Source: JADGRB01 sp036267635
Lineage (GTDB): Bacteria; Myxococcota_A; Polyangia; Fen-1088
DNA length: 64,000 bases
Direction: 5' to 3'
Assembly: GCA_036267635.1 (NCBI GenBank)
Contig: DATAVR010000006.1
Coordinates: 124,001 to 188,000 of the forward strand
The notes beneath the pieces are model-generated. The model was not told where the DNA came from, did no database searches, and saw only the letters and a program-made list of their open reading frames with translations. Below, piece after piece: positions 16,087-25,065 of this stretch. The translations under genes were made by a program, and so were the position numbers. Each line of letters opens with the position of its first letter. Position 1 is the stretch's first letter.

Positions 16087-17682
16087 CTAAAAGACGTAGA
16101 CGGCTTGCCCCATGCCCCGGATGTTGTGGGGCTTGTTGCCGTCGAGGTAGGTGACTTGCGTGTACTGACCGGAGAGGCCGAAGCGGATGCTGGGCGTCGC
16201 GTCGAAGAACAGGTTGGCGTCACCGTAGAGCGAAGTATTGGCGACCAGGTCGATGATCCCGATCTCCACGCTTCCTACCTGGAAGAGCTGGGACATGTTG
16301 TTCGAGTGCGAGTAGGTGAAGTTGGCGGCGAAGAGCAGTCGGCCGTCGATGACGGGCAGGTAGTACTGCAGGCCCGCCTTGTACGCGTACCAGTTGATGG
16401 TGTGCAAAACCGCGGTCTGCACGTCGAACGTCACCAGGCCGTTGTCGATGTCGGGGGTGTAGATCGGCGGCGGTGACTGCTGCATGGCATTGGGGAGCGT
16501 GGGGAACATCGCGCCACCGCCGGTGGTCAGGAGGTCGGCGATGCCGGTGCCGGTGACGAACGATCCGGTGAGCGTCAGCCGGTTCTTACGATCGTTGGCG
16601 TCGGCCGCCGGGATGACCGGGACGAGCGCGTCGACCGACACGCCCCAGCCGGTGGCGCTGTTCGAGCGCTGGGTGGGGGGGGGCGCGTAGGCGTCGACCT
16701 TGAACTGGCGCACGATCCCCGAGACACCGATCGAAAGGGGCGCGGCGACCGTCCGGACGTTGCCCGGCGTGGTGATCCCCTTCCAACCGTTGGCGCTGAG
16801 GCGCAGGCCGGCCTCGAAGTCCGGGATCTGCGAGTCGCGCTCCACCGGACGCTCGGCCGAGACCGCGACGTCGACGCCGACCGGGCCGTCGGCGCCGAAC
16901 CCGCGCGACAGACGCAGCTGCGTGTTGCGCGAGAAGACCATGTTCGGCAGCCCAAGGAACTCCACCGAGGCAGGGAAAAAGTAGTTCTGCCAGCCGAAGA
17001 CGTCGTAGGTCTGCCCGGCCAAGAAGTCCACCGGGCCGCCGTCGAGCTTGAAGTAGGCGTGGCGAATCCGAAAGATCGGGCTGTCGTAGTAGGTCGACTC
17101 GTTGCCGTCCGGCGGGGGCGTCTGGCTGCCGAAGAAGTCGCCCTCGATCAGCGCCGACGGCCGCAGGTCGCCGATCTGCGGCGCCTGAAAGGCGAGCCCG
17201 ATACGCGTGTTGCGCATCGAGAACTGCGTGCGGCCGACCGTCCCTTCGTAGACGTCCGAGCGCGCCACGAGAGCGCTGCCGATCGAGTCGTTGTAGCTGC
17301 GCGTGCTGTCGGCGATGTAGTCGGCCTCGACGAATCCGTAGAAGGTCACCGACCACTTTTGGGTCCCTTCGCCGATCTTGAGCGTCAGCGGCGCGCGATC
17401 GAACCAGGAGGCGGTCGGCGGATTGGCTCCGGGCGCGGGCGAGGTCGGCGTCGGCACGGCCGGAATGCTGGGCGGCGGCGCCTCGGAGGGGGGCGGTGGC
17501 GCGGGCGGCGGCTGCGGCACCTCGCCGGGCGGCGTGGCCGGCGCGCTTTCGGGCGCGGCGGGCGGCGTCGGCTCCTGGGCGCGGGCCGGTCGAACGGCCG
17601 CCGTGAGGGCGAGCGCGGTGGCCACCAGCGCGACGGTCGTGCGCGCCTGTCGAGTTTCGTTCGGGGTCTTTCGATCGATCAT
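16087..17682 (-). CDS. DcaP-like outer-membrane porin
   Basis: The protein has about 531 residues. ATG 17682 is preferred because GAGG sits nine bases upstream; ATG 17697, which overlaps the MFS stop, is the alternative. A signal peptide (ending RPARAQE) is followed by a Pro/Ala/Glu-rich linker (about 32-90) and then a beta-barrel: SVTFYGFVEADYIADST, TQFSMRNTRIGLAFQAP, YFKLDGGPVDFLAGQTYDVF, and further Tyr/Gly-rich strands to a C-terminal Phe (GQAVYVF). DcaP-type porins admit small organic acids and sugars. Placement between the hexuronate MFS transporter and kdgK points to uronates or oligouronates as cargo. Confidence 0.85.
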   Translation of the reverse strand: MIDRKTPNETRQARTTVALVATALALTAAVRPARAQEPTPPAAPESAPATPPGEVPQPPPAPPPPSEAPPPSIPAVPTPTSPAPGANPPTASWFDRAPLTLKIGEGTQKWSVTFYGFVEADYIADSTRSYNDSIGSALVARSDVYEGTVGRTQFSMRNTRIGLAFQAPQIGDLRPSALIEGDFFGSQTPPPDGNESTYYDSPIFRIRHAYFKLDGGPVDFLAGQTYDVFGWQNYFFPASVEFLGLPNMVFSRNTQLRLSRGFGADGPVGVDVAVSAERPVERDSQIPDFEAGLRLSANGWKGITTPGNVRTVAAPLSIGVSGIVRQFKVDAYAPPPTQRSNSATGWGVSVDALVPVIPAADANDRKNRLTLTGSFVTGTGIADLLTTGGGAMFPTLPNAMQQSPPPIYTPDIDNGLVTFDVQTAVLHTINWYAYKAGLQYYLPVIDGRLLFAANFTYSHSNNMSQLFQVGSVEIGIIDLVANTSLYGDANLFFDATPSIRFGLSGQYTQVTYLDGNKPHNIRGMGQAVYVF

Positions 17683-17693
17683 TGGTGAGGACC

Positions 17694-19058
17694 TCATGCG
17701 GGTGTCTGGATGGGCTCGAAGGAGGGCGCCAGCAGGTGATTCAGGGCGAAGGCGAGGAGGTAGGCGGAGCCGCAGATCCCGAACAGGATCGCGTAGCCCG
17801 AGGTGACGTTGCCGGTGGCGGCGAAGCGGTCGAGCAGCTTGCCCGAGAAGATCGGGAACAGGATCCCGCCCAGCGAGCCGGCCATGCTGCCGAGCCCGAC
17901 GACCGACGCCACCGCGCGCTTGGGAAACATGTCCGAGGCGCTGGTGAAGAGGTTCGCCGACCAGGCCTGGTGCGAGGCGCCGGCGATGCCGATCAGCACC
18001 ACCGCCGCCCAGTTGCCGACGTGGGTGACGGCCAGGATCGGCAGCACCGTACAGGCGAAGGTGAAGAGCGCGATCTTGCGCGCGCGGGTCACGCTCATCC
18101 CGCGGGCGGTGAGGAAGCCGGAGAGCCAGCCACCGAAGATGCTGAGGACCGTGACGATCGAATAGATCGTGACCAGGTAGACCCAGCTGTCCTTGATGGC
18201 GAGCCCGCGCGTCTTCTTGAAGTAGTCGGGCAGCCAGATGAGAAAAAACCACCAGACCGGATCGGTGAGGAACTTGGCCACGATGAACGCCCAGGCCTGC
18301 CGGTGGCGCAGGATCTCCGCCCAGGAGATGCGCGCCTCGGCGCCGGCGCGGGCCGCGGCGCTGTCGCCGTCTTGGCTCCGGATGTGCGCCAGCTCGGCGG
18401 CGCTGAGCTTGGCGATCCGCTCGGGGACGTCGTACCAGGGGATCCAGAATGCCAGCCAGACGAGGCCGGCGATCCCGGCCGCCACGAACGCCGAGCGCCA
18501 GCCGAACGAGGAGGCCAGCCAGGGGACCACCGCCGGGGCGATGATGGCGCCCACGTTGCTGCCGCTGTTGAAGAGCGCGGTCGCATAGGCGCGCTCGCGG
18601 GGGGGAAACCAGATGGCGACCGCCTTGATCGCCGACGGGAAATTGCCCCCCTCACCGAGGCCGAGCGCGAACCGCGCGACGAAGAACCCGTTTACGCTGC
18701 CCACCAGAGCGTGCGACATGGCGGCCAGGCTCCAGGCGGCGATCGAGACGGCGTAGCCGATCTTGGTGCCGACCCGATCGATGAGCGCGCCGAAGGAGAG
18801 CAGGCCGATGGCGTAGGCCGCCTGAAACGCGGCGTTGACCGCCCCGAACTGGGCGTTGGTCCACTTGAGCTCGGTGTCGAGCATCGGCTTCAGCAGCGAG
18901 AGGATCTGCCGGTCCATGTAATTGACCGTCGTGGCGAAGAAGAGCAGCGCGCAGACGAGCCAGCGGTAGCGCCCGATGACGCCGGTTGAGCCGCTGGGGT
19001 TCGCGCCGCCCTCGTCCCGCGTCAGGGCGCCACCCGACCCTTGGCCAGAGGCAAGCAT
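17694..19058 (-). CDS. MFS transporter, hexuronate (ExuT/ACS) family
   Basis: The protein has about 454 residues from ATG 19058; ATG 19106 and 19166 are in frame but would add a long polar N-terminus. Twelve membrane segments are visible. Anion:cation symporter features include RWLVCALLFFATTVNYMDRQ in segment 1, the loop 2-3 motif GALIDRVGTKIGYAVSI, FALGLGEGGNFPSAIKAVAIWFPPRERA near segments 4-5, and VWWFFLIWLPDYFKKTRGL. The family moves galacturonate, glucuronate and related acids with protons. It is the first gene of the leftward operon MFS - porin - kdgK - eda, with the porin start only 11 bases after this stop. Substrate is inferred from family and operon. Confidence 0.9.
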   Translation of the reverse strand: MLASGQGSGGALTRDEGGANPSGSTGVIGRYRWLVCALLFFATTVNYMDRQILSLLKPMLDTELKWTNAQFGAVNAAFQAAYAIGLLSFGALIDRVGTKIGYAVSIAAWSLAAMSHALVGSVNGFFVARFALGLGEGGNFPSAIKAVAIWFPPRERAYATALFNSGSNVGAIIAPAVVPWLASSFGWRSAFVAAGIAGLVWLAFWIPWYDVPERIAKLSAAELAHIRSQDGDSAAARAGAEARISWAEILRHRQAWAFIVAKFLTDPVWWFFLIWLPDYFKKTRGLAIKDSWVYLVTIYSIVTVLSIFGGWLSGFLTARGMSVTRARKIALFTFACTVLPILAVTHVGNWAAVVLIGIAGASHQAWSANLFTSASDMFPKRAVASVVGLGSMAGSLGGILFPIFSGKLLDRFAATGNVTSGYAILFGICGSAYLLAFALNHLLAPSFEPIQTPA

Positions 19059-19236
19059 GGGGACCGATGATGGCAGAGGTTGTCGGGGCACGGCTGACGC
19101 CGTCATGGGTTGTCGGATGAAGCCCAAACGGCTCGGCCGGCGTCCCGGGGGTCTCCCGTGAGCCATCCGCCCCAGGTGCGGACACCCAGCTCTCCGAAGC
19201 TCCGGATTTCAAATGCACCAACCAGCGAGGGGATCG

Positions 19237-19941
19237 ATGACGACGATGACGAAACGAATGGCGCCGTTCTGCGGGACGATCGCGCTCTTGGCGCAGGTCT
19301 TTGTTTTCCAGGGCTGCGGTAGCAACAGCGGAACCACGGGCACCGGCGGGACGACCGGCACGGGCGGCGCCACGGCGACCGGCGGGACGACCGGTACGGG
19401 CGGGGCGACCGGCACCGGCGGAGCGACCGGCACCGGCGGGGCGACCGGCACCGGCGGGGCGACCGGCGCGGCCGGCGCGAGCGGCGCCTTCGGTCAGCCG
19501 GCCTGCGGCAACACGATCGCCGGGGCGGCGGCTGGCAAGGGTGTCGCCTGCACCACCGCTGACGTCCAGCTTTGCTACAAGACCTGCGGTCCCGAGAAGA
19601 CCGGCGTCAAGCCGGAGACCTGCAGCGGGACCGCCTACACCGAGGGCGACTGCGCGTTCGACCCGGCTGGCGCCTATGCTTGCTACGTAGTTCCGCCCGC
19701 GCCCGACCCGAGCTGCCCGACAACGGCACCGATGGCCTCCAGTCCCTGCTCGATCCCCGACTGTGTGGTCTGCGGGGGAGGGGATACCACGATGACGCCG
19801 CCGACGGCGGGGACTGGCTACCTGGACTCGACCGGCGCCGCGAAGACCGGCTACTGCGTCTGTCAGGCAAGCGCCACTACCCCGACCTGGAGCTGCGCGA
19901 GCAACACCGCCTGGCCCTGCCCGAACGGCAGCGGCTGCTAA
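19237..19941 (+). CDS. GTGG-linker lipoprotein with Cys-rich C-terminal domain
   Basis: The start is ATG 19237, giving about 234 residues. The lipobox is VFQGC (Cys27). A linker made of near-perfect Gly/Thr/Ala repeats (GTGGATGTGG type) spans about 30-85. The C-terminal domain (about 90-234) has many cysteines: QPACGN, VACTTADVQLCYKTCGPEKT, ETCSGTAYTEGDCAF, CSIPDCVVCGGGD, GYCVCQ and a terminal NGSGC, consistent with disulfides in an exported domain. I do not recognise the domain. It is divergent from the uronate transport operon and upstream of the polygalacturonase, separated from it by a hairpin. Confidence 0.7.
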   Translation: MTTMTKRMAPFCGTIALLAQVFVFQGCGSNSGTTGTGGTTGTGGATATGGTTGTGGATGTGGATGTGGATGTGGATGAAGASGAFGQPACGNTIAGAAAGKGVACTTADVQLCYKTCGPEKTGVKPETCSGTAYTEGDCAFDPAGAYACYVVPPAPDPSCPTTAPMASSPCSIPDCVVCGGGDTTMTPPTAGTGYLDSTGAAKTGYCVCQASATTPTWSCASNTAWPCPNGSGC

Positions 19942-19964
19942 CCTGACGACCGCTCCCGCAAACC

Positions 19965-20003
19965 GCCGCGCGCCGCCTGACGTAACCAGGGACGGCGCGC
20001 GGC
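19965..20003. terminator. Stem-loop between lipoprotein and polygalacturonase genes
   Basis: Perfect 11-base arms (gccgcgcgccg at 19965-19975 and cggcgcgcggc at 19993-20003) enclose a 17-base loop. That loop can itself form a 4-base cctg/cagg extension. There is no T-run after it, so it is not a canonical intrinsic terminator; it may block RNA 3' decay or reduce read-through into the gene at 20022. Confidence 0.5.
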
Positions 20004-20021
20004 AGTCAAACGAGCCCCACG

Positions 20022-21683
20022 TTGTCGAACCCACATAAACGAACGTTGCTCGCGCGTCTAACCAAGACGGTCTGGGCGGTCTCGCTGCTCGCCGGCTTCG
20101 GCTGCCAGAAGCAGCCTCCCATCACGCCGCTCGTCTACACCTGTGGGACCACCACCGATTCGACGATGGCGATGGCCGGCGCCGTCGACGACTGCGCGGA
20201 TATCGATGCGACGTTGCCGGCCGAGCCATCGTTGCCGGCCGATCCCTCCAACCCCGCCTGTATCCTGAAAGCGCAGACGGGGACCACCGACAGCAAATGG
20301 ATCCCGGACGAGACCAACATCGACACCGTGCGCATCCAGACCGCGCTCAGCACGTGCCCGGTGGTCAAGCTGATGACCGACGGGGGGGCGAACAACGCCT
20401 TCGTCTCGGGGCCGCTCACCGTCAGCGCCGCCACGCTCTGGGTCGACCAGGGCGTCACGCTCTACGCCTCGCGCGATCCCAACAACTACCAGGCGAACAA
20501 GACGGCGACCAGCGCTGGCGACTGCGCCAAGGTCGGGGTCAATGACTCCTCGGCCTGCACCAGCTTCATCACCGTGATGGGCGCCAGCCCGGCGATCGTC
20601 GGCGACGGGATCATCGACGGCCAGGGGGGCGAGCTGCTCATCGGGTACGACTACTCCTGGTGGCAGCTCTCGTCGGCGCTGCAGACGATCGACGGCAGCA
20701 TCGGGAACCCGACCCTGATCGATCTGAAGACCGGCGTCACCGGCTTCCTCATGTACAAGATCACGCTGCACAACTCGCCCAAGTTCCACGTCAAGATCAC
20801 CTCCACGCCGCCGCCGGCATCGTTCACCACTCCCTGCACTTCGCCCGGTCAGGGGTTCATCGTCTGGGGGGTCACCATCTTGACGCCGTCGCGCTGGGTC
20901 AACACGCAAGGCCTGCCCATGACGCCTCACCTGTCGCGCAACACGGATGGAATCGATCCCGGTGAGACCAGCTACGCCACCTGCGGCGTGCTGGCCCACA
21001 ACACCATCAGCACCGGCGACGATCACATCGCCATCAAGGGCGGCCACGGCATCAACAACATCGTCGTCGTGCACAACCACTTCGGGACCGGGCACGGGAT
21101 GTCGATCGGCAGCGAGACCTACGGCGGCGTCACCGGCCTCACGGTCTGCGACCTCACCATCGACGCCGACTCGCGCCCCGTGGGAGACGGTGCCAGCCCC
21201 GGCGACTTCAACGGCATCCGGGTCAAGTCCGACGTGAGCCGCGGCGGCCCGGTCAGTAACGTTACGTTCCGCAACGTCTGCATGCGCGACGTCAACAACA
21301 CCATCTTGATGAGCACCGCCTACAACCCGCTCTTCTCCGGCACCATGTACCCACGGTTCAGCAATATCAGCTTCAAGAACATCCACGACGTCACCTGTTT
21401 CGGCGTGCAGCAGCCGGTCGTCACGCTCAACGGTTTCTCCGCGCTCTATCCGGCCACCGGCATCGGGCTCGACAACGTCATCGTCGACAACATCGGACCA
21501 CTGGCGGTGTCGGCGGAGTTCTCGCAGATCGCCCTCGGGCCGGGAGCGGTGAACTTCGCCGGATATATCGACGGAACGGACGTCAACGTGACCGAGGCGT
21601 TCGCCGATCCGAGCGCACCCCCCATCAACTGCGTGTTCCCTGTGCTGCCGGCTCCGCAACCGCCGCCGGGGTGGTTGCGATGA
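20022..21683 (+). CDS. Polygalacturonase, glycoside hydrolase family 28, lipoprotein
   Basis: The protein has 553 residues from TTG 20022. The lipobox LLAGFGC (Cys28) predicts surface anchoring. All GH28 catalytic and substrate motifs are present: NTDGIDP (N307-D309), STGDDHIAIKGG (the Asp pair 333-334), GHGMSIGSE (His358) and RVKS (Arg400, Lys402). GH28 enzymes hydrolyse alpha-1,4 linkages between galacturonate units by inversion. The N-terminal 110 residues before the beta-helix are not recognised. Released galacturonate could pass through the DcaP-like porin and the MFS transporter to UxaC. The stop overlaps the next start (ATGA at 21680-21683). Confidence 0.93.
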   Translation: MSNPHKRTLLARLTKTVWAVSLLAGFGCQKQPPITPLVYTCGTTTDSTMAMAGAVDDCADIDATLPAEPSLPADPSNPACILKAQTGTTDSKWIPDETNIDTVRIQTALSTCPVVKLMTDGGANNAFVSGPLTVSAATLWVDQGVTLYASRDPNNYQANKTATSAGDCAKVGVNDSSACTSFITVMGASPAIVGDGIIDGQGGELLIGYDYSWWQLSSALQTIDGSIGNPTLIDLKTGVTGFLMYKITLHNSPKFHVKITSTPPPASFTTPCTSPGQGFIVWGVTILTPSRWVNTQGLPMTPHLSRNTDGIDPGETSYATCGVLAHNTISTGDDHIAIKGGHGINNIVVVHNHFGTGHGMSIGSETYGGVTGLTVCDLTIDADSRPVGDGASPGDFNGIRVKSDVSRGGPVSNVTFRNVCMRDVNNTILMSTAYNPLFSGTMYPRFSNISFKNIHDVTCFGVQQPVVTLNGFSALYPATGIGLDNVIVDNIGPLAVSAEFSQIALGPGAVNFAGYIDGTDVNVTEAFADPSAPPINCVFPVLPAPQPPPGWLR

Positions 21684-22588
21684 TGACCACGGTGACGGCT
21701 GCGAAAGTGACGACGCGCCGACTCGTCTGGTTGCTCCCCTGCGCGTTCCTGGCGGCCTGTACGACCACCACTGCCGAACCGCTGGAAGGGACCTGCATCG
21801 TCGACGACACGCTCACCGCGAGTTGCAACGACACTCCCGATGGCGGCCCCGCGACCCTCGGCCTCGTCGGCTACGACTGCACCGGGACCGGCGCGCGGCC
21901 CGATCTGCAGCAGGCCAGCTACGTCGGTGGGGTCCCCGAGGGAATCATCTGCGCCGACAAGACGCCGCTTCCCGATGGAGGCGTACCGTCGGGGCCGCAG
22001 TCGTATTGCTGCACCAGCGGGCCGACGACCTGTGCCTACAACCCGAGCGCCGCTTGCGGCGCGGGGACCTACGATTACCAGTGCCAGAACATCAACCGCC
22101 CCGAGAGCTACAACCCGACCATCAGCTGTGGCCAGGGCGTGCGCGGACCGGAGTACGTCGACTATTGCTGCGCGGGCATCAAGCAGCCGGTCGGCTGCAT
22201 GGAGTTCGACGGGCTCGGCTGCGCCGCGGGCCTGGTGGGATGGACATGTCCGACCGTACCGGCCGGCACCATCCCCAAGGGGCAGGACCTCGGGGACAAC
22301 AAGAGCCGTGCCGATCAGTACTACCTCGTCTGCTCGACGCCGATGGTCTCGCCCTCCGGGAAGGTGAACGACTTCTGTTGCTACCCACCGGCCGCGGTTC
22401 CGCCGGGCAGCTCGTGCTACGAGGACATCAGCGTCCCCGGTTGCGCGGTCGGGCGGTTCGGCTTCGCCTGCTACGGCCCCGAGAAGCCCTCCGACGACTT
22501 CCCGCCGATGAACTGCCCCGACGCCGGTTTCCCCGGCACCAGCATGGACGGCTACCCCGGCACGCTCTACTGCTGCGATTTCGAGTAA
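21680..22588 (+). CDS. Cys-rich lipoprotein built of four internal repeats, coupled to polygalacturonase
   Basis: The protein has about 302 residues from ATG 21680, which overlaps the polygalacturonase stop. The lipobox is AFLAAC. The mature part consists of four repeats of roughly 60-75 residues. Each has an early aromatic-x-Cys (VGYDCTG, YDYQCQN, GWTCPT, GFACYG), a mid-repeat Cys, and ends in a double-Cys motif (YCCTSG, YCCAGI, FCCYPP, YCCDFE). The spacing suggests four similar disulfide-bonded modules. No named domain is recognised. Tight coupling to a GH28 enzyme suggests a surface adhesin or pectin-binding partner; that role is inference. Confidence 0.75.
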   Translation: MMTTVTAAKVTTRRLVWLLPCAFLAACTTTTAEPLEGTCIVDDTLTASCNDTPDGGPATLGLVGYDCTGTGARPDLQQASYVGGVPEGIICADKTPLPDGGVPSGPQSYCCTSGPTTCAYNPSAACGAGTYDYQCQNINRPESYNPTISCGQGVRGPEYVDYCCAGIKQPVGCMEFDGLGCAAGLVGWTCPTVPAGTIPKGQDLGDNKSRADQYYLVCSTPMVSPSGKVNDFCCYPPAAVPPGSSCYEDISVPGCAVGRFGFACYGPEKPSDDFPPMNCPDAGFPGTSMDGYPGTLYCCDFE

Positions 22589-22607
22589 CTCTCCCGCGAT
22601 GAGCTCC

Positions 22608-22624
22608 GGCGAGCAGAGCTCGCC
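22608..22624. terminator. Small hairpin between convergent genes
   Basis: Seven-base arms (ggcgagc / gctcgcc) with a three-base loop lie in the 62-base gap between two converging genes. The symmetry could end transcription from both sides, although no T-tract is present. Confidence 0.35.
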
Positions 22625-22650
22625 TGCACTCGACGCGATCAGGCCCTCGC

Positions 22651-23802
22651 CTATGGGCGCTGCAGATACTCCTCGGGGGCGTCGACGAAGCCCCAGGCCC
22701 GAAGCTGGCGCACCCAGGTCGCCAGGTTGTCGCGCGTGACCCGCACCAGCTCCATCGGGATGCGCTCGGGGACGGTCCTTCCGCGCAGCAGCTTGTCGAC
22801 GATGGTGTCGACGCCGACCTCGCCCCAAAGATAGGTCGGTTGCGCCAGCAGCACGGGCGCCAGCCCCTTTTCGACGTAGAGCAACTGCGGCGGAATGGCG
22901 TTGATGGAGACGATGGTCGGGACCATCAACTTGGGTGTGCCCGATTCGATCTCGTGCAGCAGCGTCTGCGTGTAGAGCGGCCAGCCGCCCACCATCGCCC
23001 AGCCGGCGATGTCCGGGTGCTCGGTCTCGGCGCGCATGACGGCGGCCGTCGCGTCTTGCGGCGTCTCGACGTGAAAGAACGGCCCGATCACCGTGAGCCC
23101 TGGGTGGTGGGCGGCTTCGTTCATCACCCCCTCGACGCGGCGGCGCAGGTTGGGCGCCGTGGGATTTCCCGCCAGGACGGCCACCTTGCCCCGGTGCGGA
23201 ATCAGGCGGGCGAGCTCTCGCATCACCGCTTGGCCCGCCTTGAAGTCGTCGACGCCGCACACGGCGAACCGGCGCGAATCGGGCGCGTCGCTGTCGAAGG
23301 TCATGACCGGGACGCCGTGCGCGACGGCGTCGTCGATCGCCGGCGTGACCGTCTTGACGTCGGAGCAGGAGAGGAGCACGGCGTCGAACTTCTCGCTCAC
23401 CGCCTGCTGGATCCGTTGCACCTGCGCGGCGGCGTCCTCGCGCGCCGGCGTCAGCCACTCGATCTCGATCGGCCGCCCCAGCTCGGCGCTGAGCGCGCGC
23501 GCCCGGTTTTCGGCGCCCAGGCGCGAGGCGAGAAACGACGGGTTGCTCGCGCTCTTGGCGATCATCGCGATCCGGAAGGGCGCGGGCGCCTTTGGGGGCG
23601 GAGCGCCGGCCCCGAGGCTGCTCGGGCGGGACGGGCAAGCGCTCGCCGACAGCGCCGCGGCGACTAGGGCCGCGAAAACGGCGCCGGGCGGACCGCCGGG
23701 CAGACGACCACCGCTGCGTTCGGGCTCACTGAGGGTGAGTTGACCTGCATCGTCGAGACGGCTCAAACGGGCGCCCCCTCTGGCGCGCGAGGATCGGTTC
23801 AT
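22651..23802 (-). CDS. Periplasmic sugar-binding lipoprotein (Peripla_BP_4 type)
   Basis: The protein has 383 residues from ATG 23802. The lipobox is SASAC. The type I periplasmic-binding fold spans about 75-370. Signatures are FRIAMIAKSASNPSFLASRL at the start, EWLTPAREDAAAQVQRIQQAV, FDAVLLSCSDVKTVTPAIDDAV, GVPVMTFDSDAPDS, KVAVLAGNPTAPN and WAMVGGWPLYT. This is the ribose/galactose-binding class that feeds sugar ABC importers or signals to receptors. No permease or ATPase gene is adjacent, so it is an orphan here. Its start is 6 bases from that of the divergent gene at 23809. Confidence 0.88.
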   Translation of the reverse strand: MNRSSRARGGARLSRLDDAGQLTLSEPERSGGRLPGGPPGAVFAALVAAALSASACPSRPSSLGAGAPPPKAPAPFRIAMIAKSASNPSFLASRLGAENRARALSAELGRPIEIEWLTPAREDAAAQVQRIQQAVSEKFDAVLLSCSDVKTVTPAIDDAVAHGVPVMTFDSDAPDSRRFAVCGVDDFKAGQAVMRELARLIPHRGKVAVLAGNPTAPNLRRRVEGVMNEAAHHPGLTVIGPFFHVETPQDATAAVMRAETEHPDIAGWAMVGGWPLYTQTLLHEIESGTPKLMVPTIVSINAIPPQLLYVEKGLAPVLLAQPTYLWGEVGVDTIVDKLLRGRTVPERIPMELVRVTRDNLATWVRQLRAWGFVDAPEEYLQRP

Positions 23803-23808
23803 GTCACC

Positions 23809-25002
23809 GTGGTGGACGTGCCCCTCCCCGGACTCGGGATTCTGGCGTTGGTGGCGCTCACGCCGGCGGCCCCGTCCGTCTCCGTGCCCGTTCGCGTCGA
23901 GTTCGACGCCCCTGCCGGCTGTTCCGACGCCGACAACTTTTTCGCCGGGGTGCTCGCCCGGGCGAGTCACGTGCACCGGGCCCATCCCGGCGAGGTGGCA
24001 GCGCGCCTCACCGTCCGCTTGACGCGCGCTGGAGGCAGAGTGCACGGGGAGCTGCGGGTCACCACGGGGGGCCAATCCGAGACCCGGCGCGTCGACGGAG
24101 CGACCTGTGCCGAGGTGGTCCAGGTGCTCTCGCTCACCGCGGCGCTGGCGATCGATCCGACGGTCGATCTGCTGGCGCCCGCAGCTCCGGAGAAGCCCGC
24201 CGCACCGGTTCGTGCCCCGCCGCCTGCCCCTGTGCTGTCACCGCCCGCGGCGTCGCCTCCTGCGGCGCCCAGCCCCGGGCCGCCTGCGGCGCCATCGCCC
24301 GTCGCTGCGCCGCCGCCGGTCGCTGCGCCGCCGCCCGCCGCCGCGCCGCCGCCGCCGGTGGCGGAGAGTCCGCCCGCCGCGCCGCCGCCAAACGCACCGC
24401 CGCCGCCCGGGACGCCGGCGGTTTCGCCTCCACCCGAGGCGACGGTGGTCGGCCCGCCGCTTCCGGAAGCACCGCCGGAGGTGGGGCTTCGGGTGGGCGC
24501 GGCGGCAGTCGCGGCCCGGGTGCTGTCGTCATCGCTGAGCCTGGGCGCCGCGATCTCGGGCCGGCTCACGGCGGTGACCCGGGGCGGGCTCACGCCGTCG
24601 GCCGCCCTGGCGCTGCTGTATCTTCCCGGCGATTTTTTCCAGTCGGGGGACGATCTCGGGATTCGTTGGGCGGCGCTCGCCGCCACCGTCTGTCCCGGTT
24701 GGGCGCTCCGCGGAAGGGTCCTGATCGAGCCCTGCGGGCGCTTGACCGGCGGCGTGCTCACGGCGACCGACCATTCGGTCACCAACAGCCGCTCGGTCGA
24801 TCGCTGGTGGGGGGGCGCCGGTGCGCTCCTGCGCGCCACGACCTCCCTCGGCTGGGGCCTTCACCTCGATCTCGAGGCCGGGGTCGACGTTCCGTTCGTC
24901 GCGCGCCGCTTCATCACCACCACAATCGTGCCAAATCAACCAGTTGGCGCCACGCCGTCGGTCTCTCCTGCGCTGTCGGTGGGCCTCTCCCACGGTCTAT
25001 AA
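23809..25002 (+). CDS. Exported protein with Pro-rich linker and beta-rich C-terminus
   Basis: GTG codons at 23809, 23812 and 23818 are possible starts for a signal peptide (PLPGLGILALVALTPAAPSVS). The N-terminal domain (about 25-125) contains two Cys (AGCSDADNFFAGVLARA, DGATCAEVVQVLSLTAALAID). A long Pro/Ala linker (about 130-225) follows, then a C-terminal domain of about 170 residues with Gly-rich alternating strands and two Cys (TVCPGWALRG, IEPCGRLTGG). No enzyme motif is visible. The overall plan matches 6856-7881: an N-terminal alpha/beta domain, a proline linker and a barrel-like C-terminus. Both genes sit beside ECF sigma genes, which suggests a recurring envelope partner of such modules. 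Confidence 0.65.
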   Translation: MVDVPLPGLGILALVALTPAAPSVSVPVRVEFDAPAGCSDADNFFAGVLARASHVHRAHPGEVAARLTVRLTRAGGRVHGELRVTTGGQSETRRVDGATCAEVVQVLSLTAALAIDPTVDLLAPAAPEKPAAPVRAPPPAPVLSPPAASPPAAPSPGPPAAPSPVAAPPPVAAPPPAAAPPPPVAESPPAAPPPNAPPPPGTPAVSPPPEATVVGPPLPEAPPEVGLRVGAAAVAARVLSSSLSLGAAISGRLTAVTRGGLTPSAALALLYLPGDFFQSGDDLGIRWAALAATVCPGWALRGRVLIEPCGRLTGGVLTATDHSVTNSRSVDRWWGGAGALLRATTSLGWGLHLDLEAGVDVPFVARRFITTTIVPNQPVGATPSVSPALSVGLSHGL

Positions 25003-25065
25003 ATTCCGGGCCGGGCGCGCTATGATCAGGATTCGCGGGAGCGGGAATTGAGAGCTCGAACGACT

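Noticed and set aside
14934..16223. Upstream extension of the eda reading frame to 16223
   Set aside because: That part overlaps kdgK in another frame and is Arg-rich nonsense; the coupled ATG at 14933 is the natural start.
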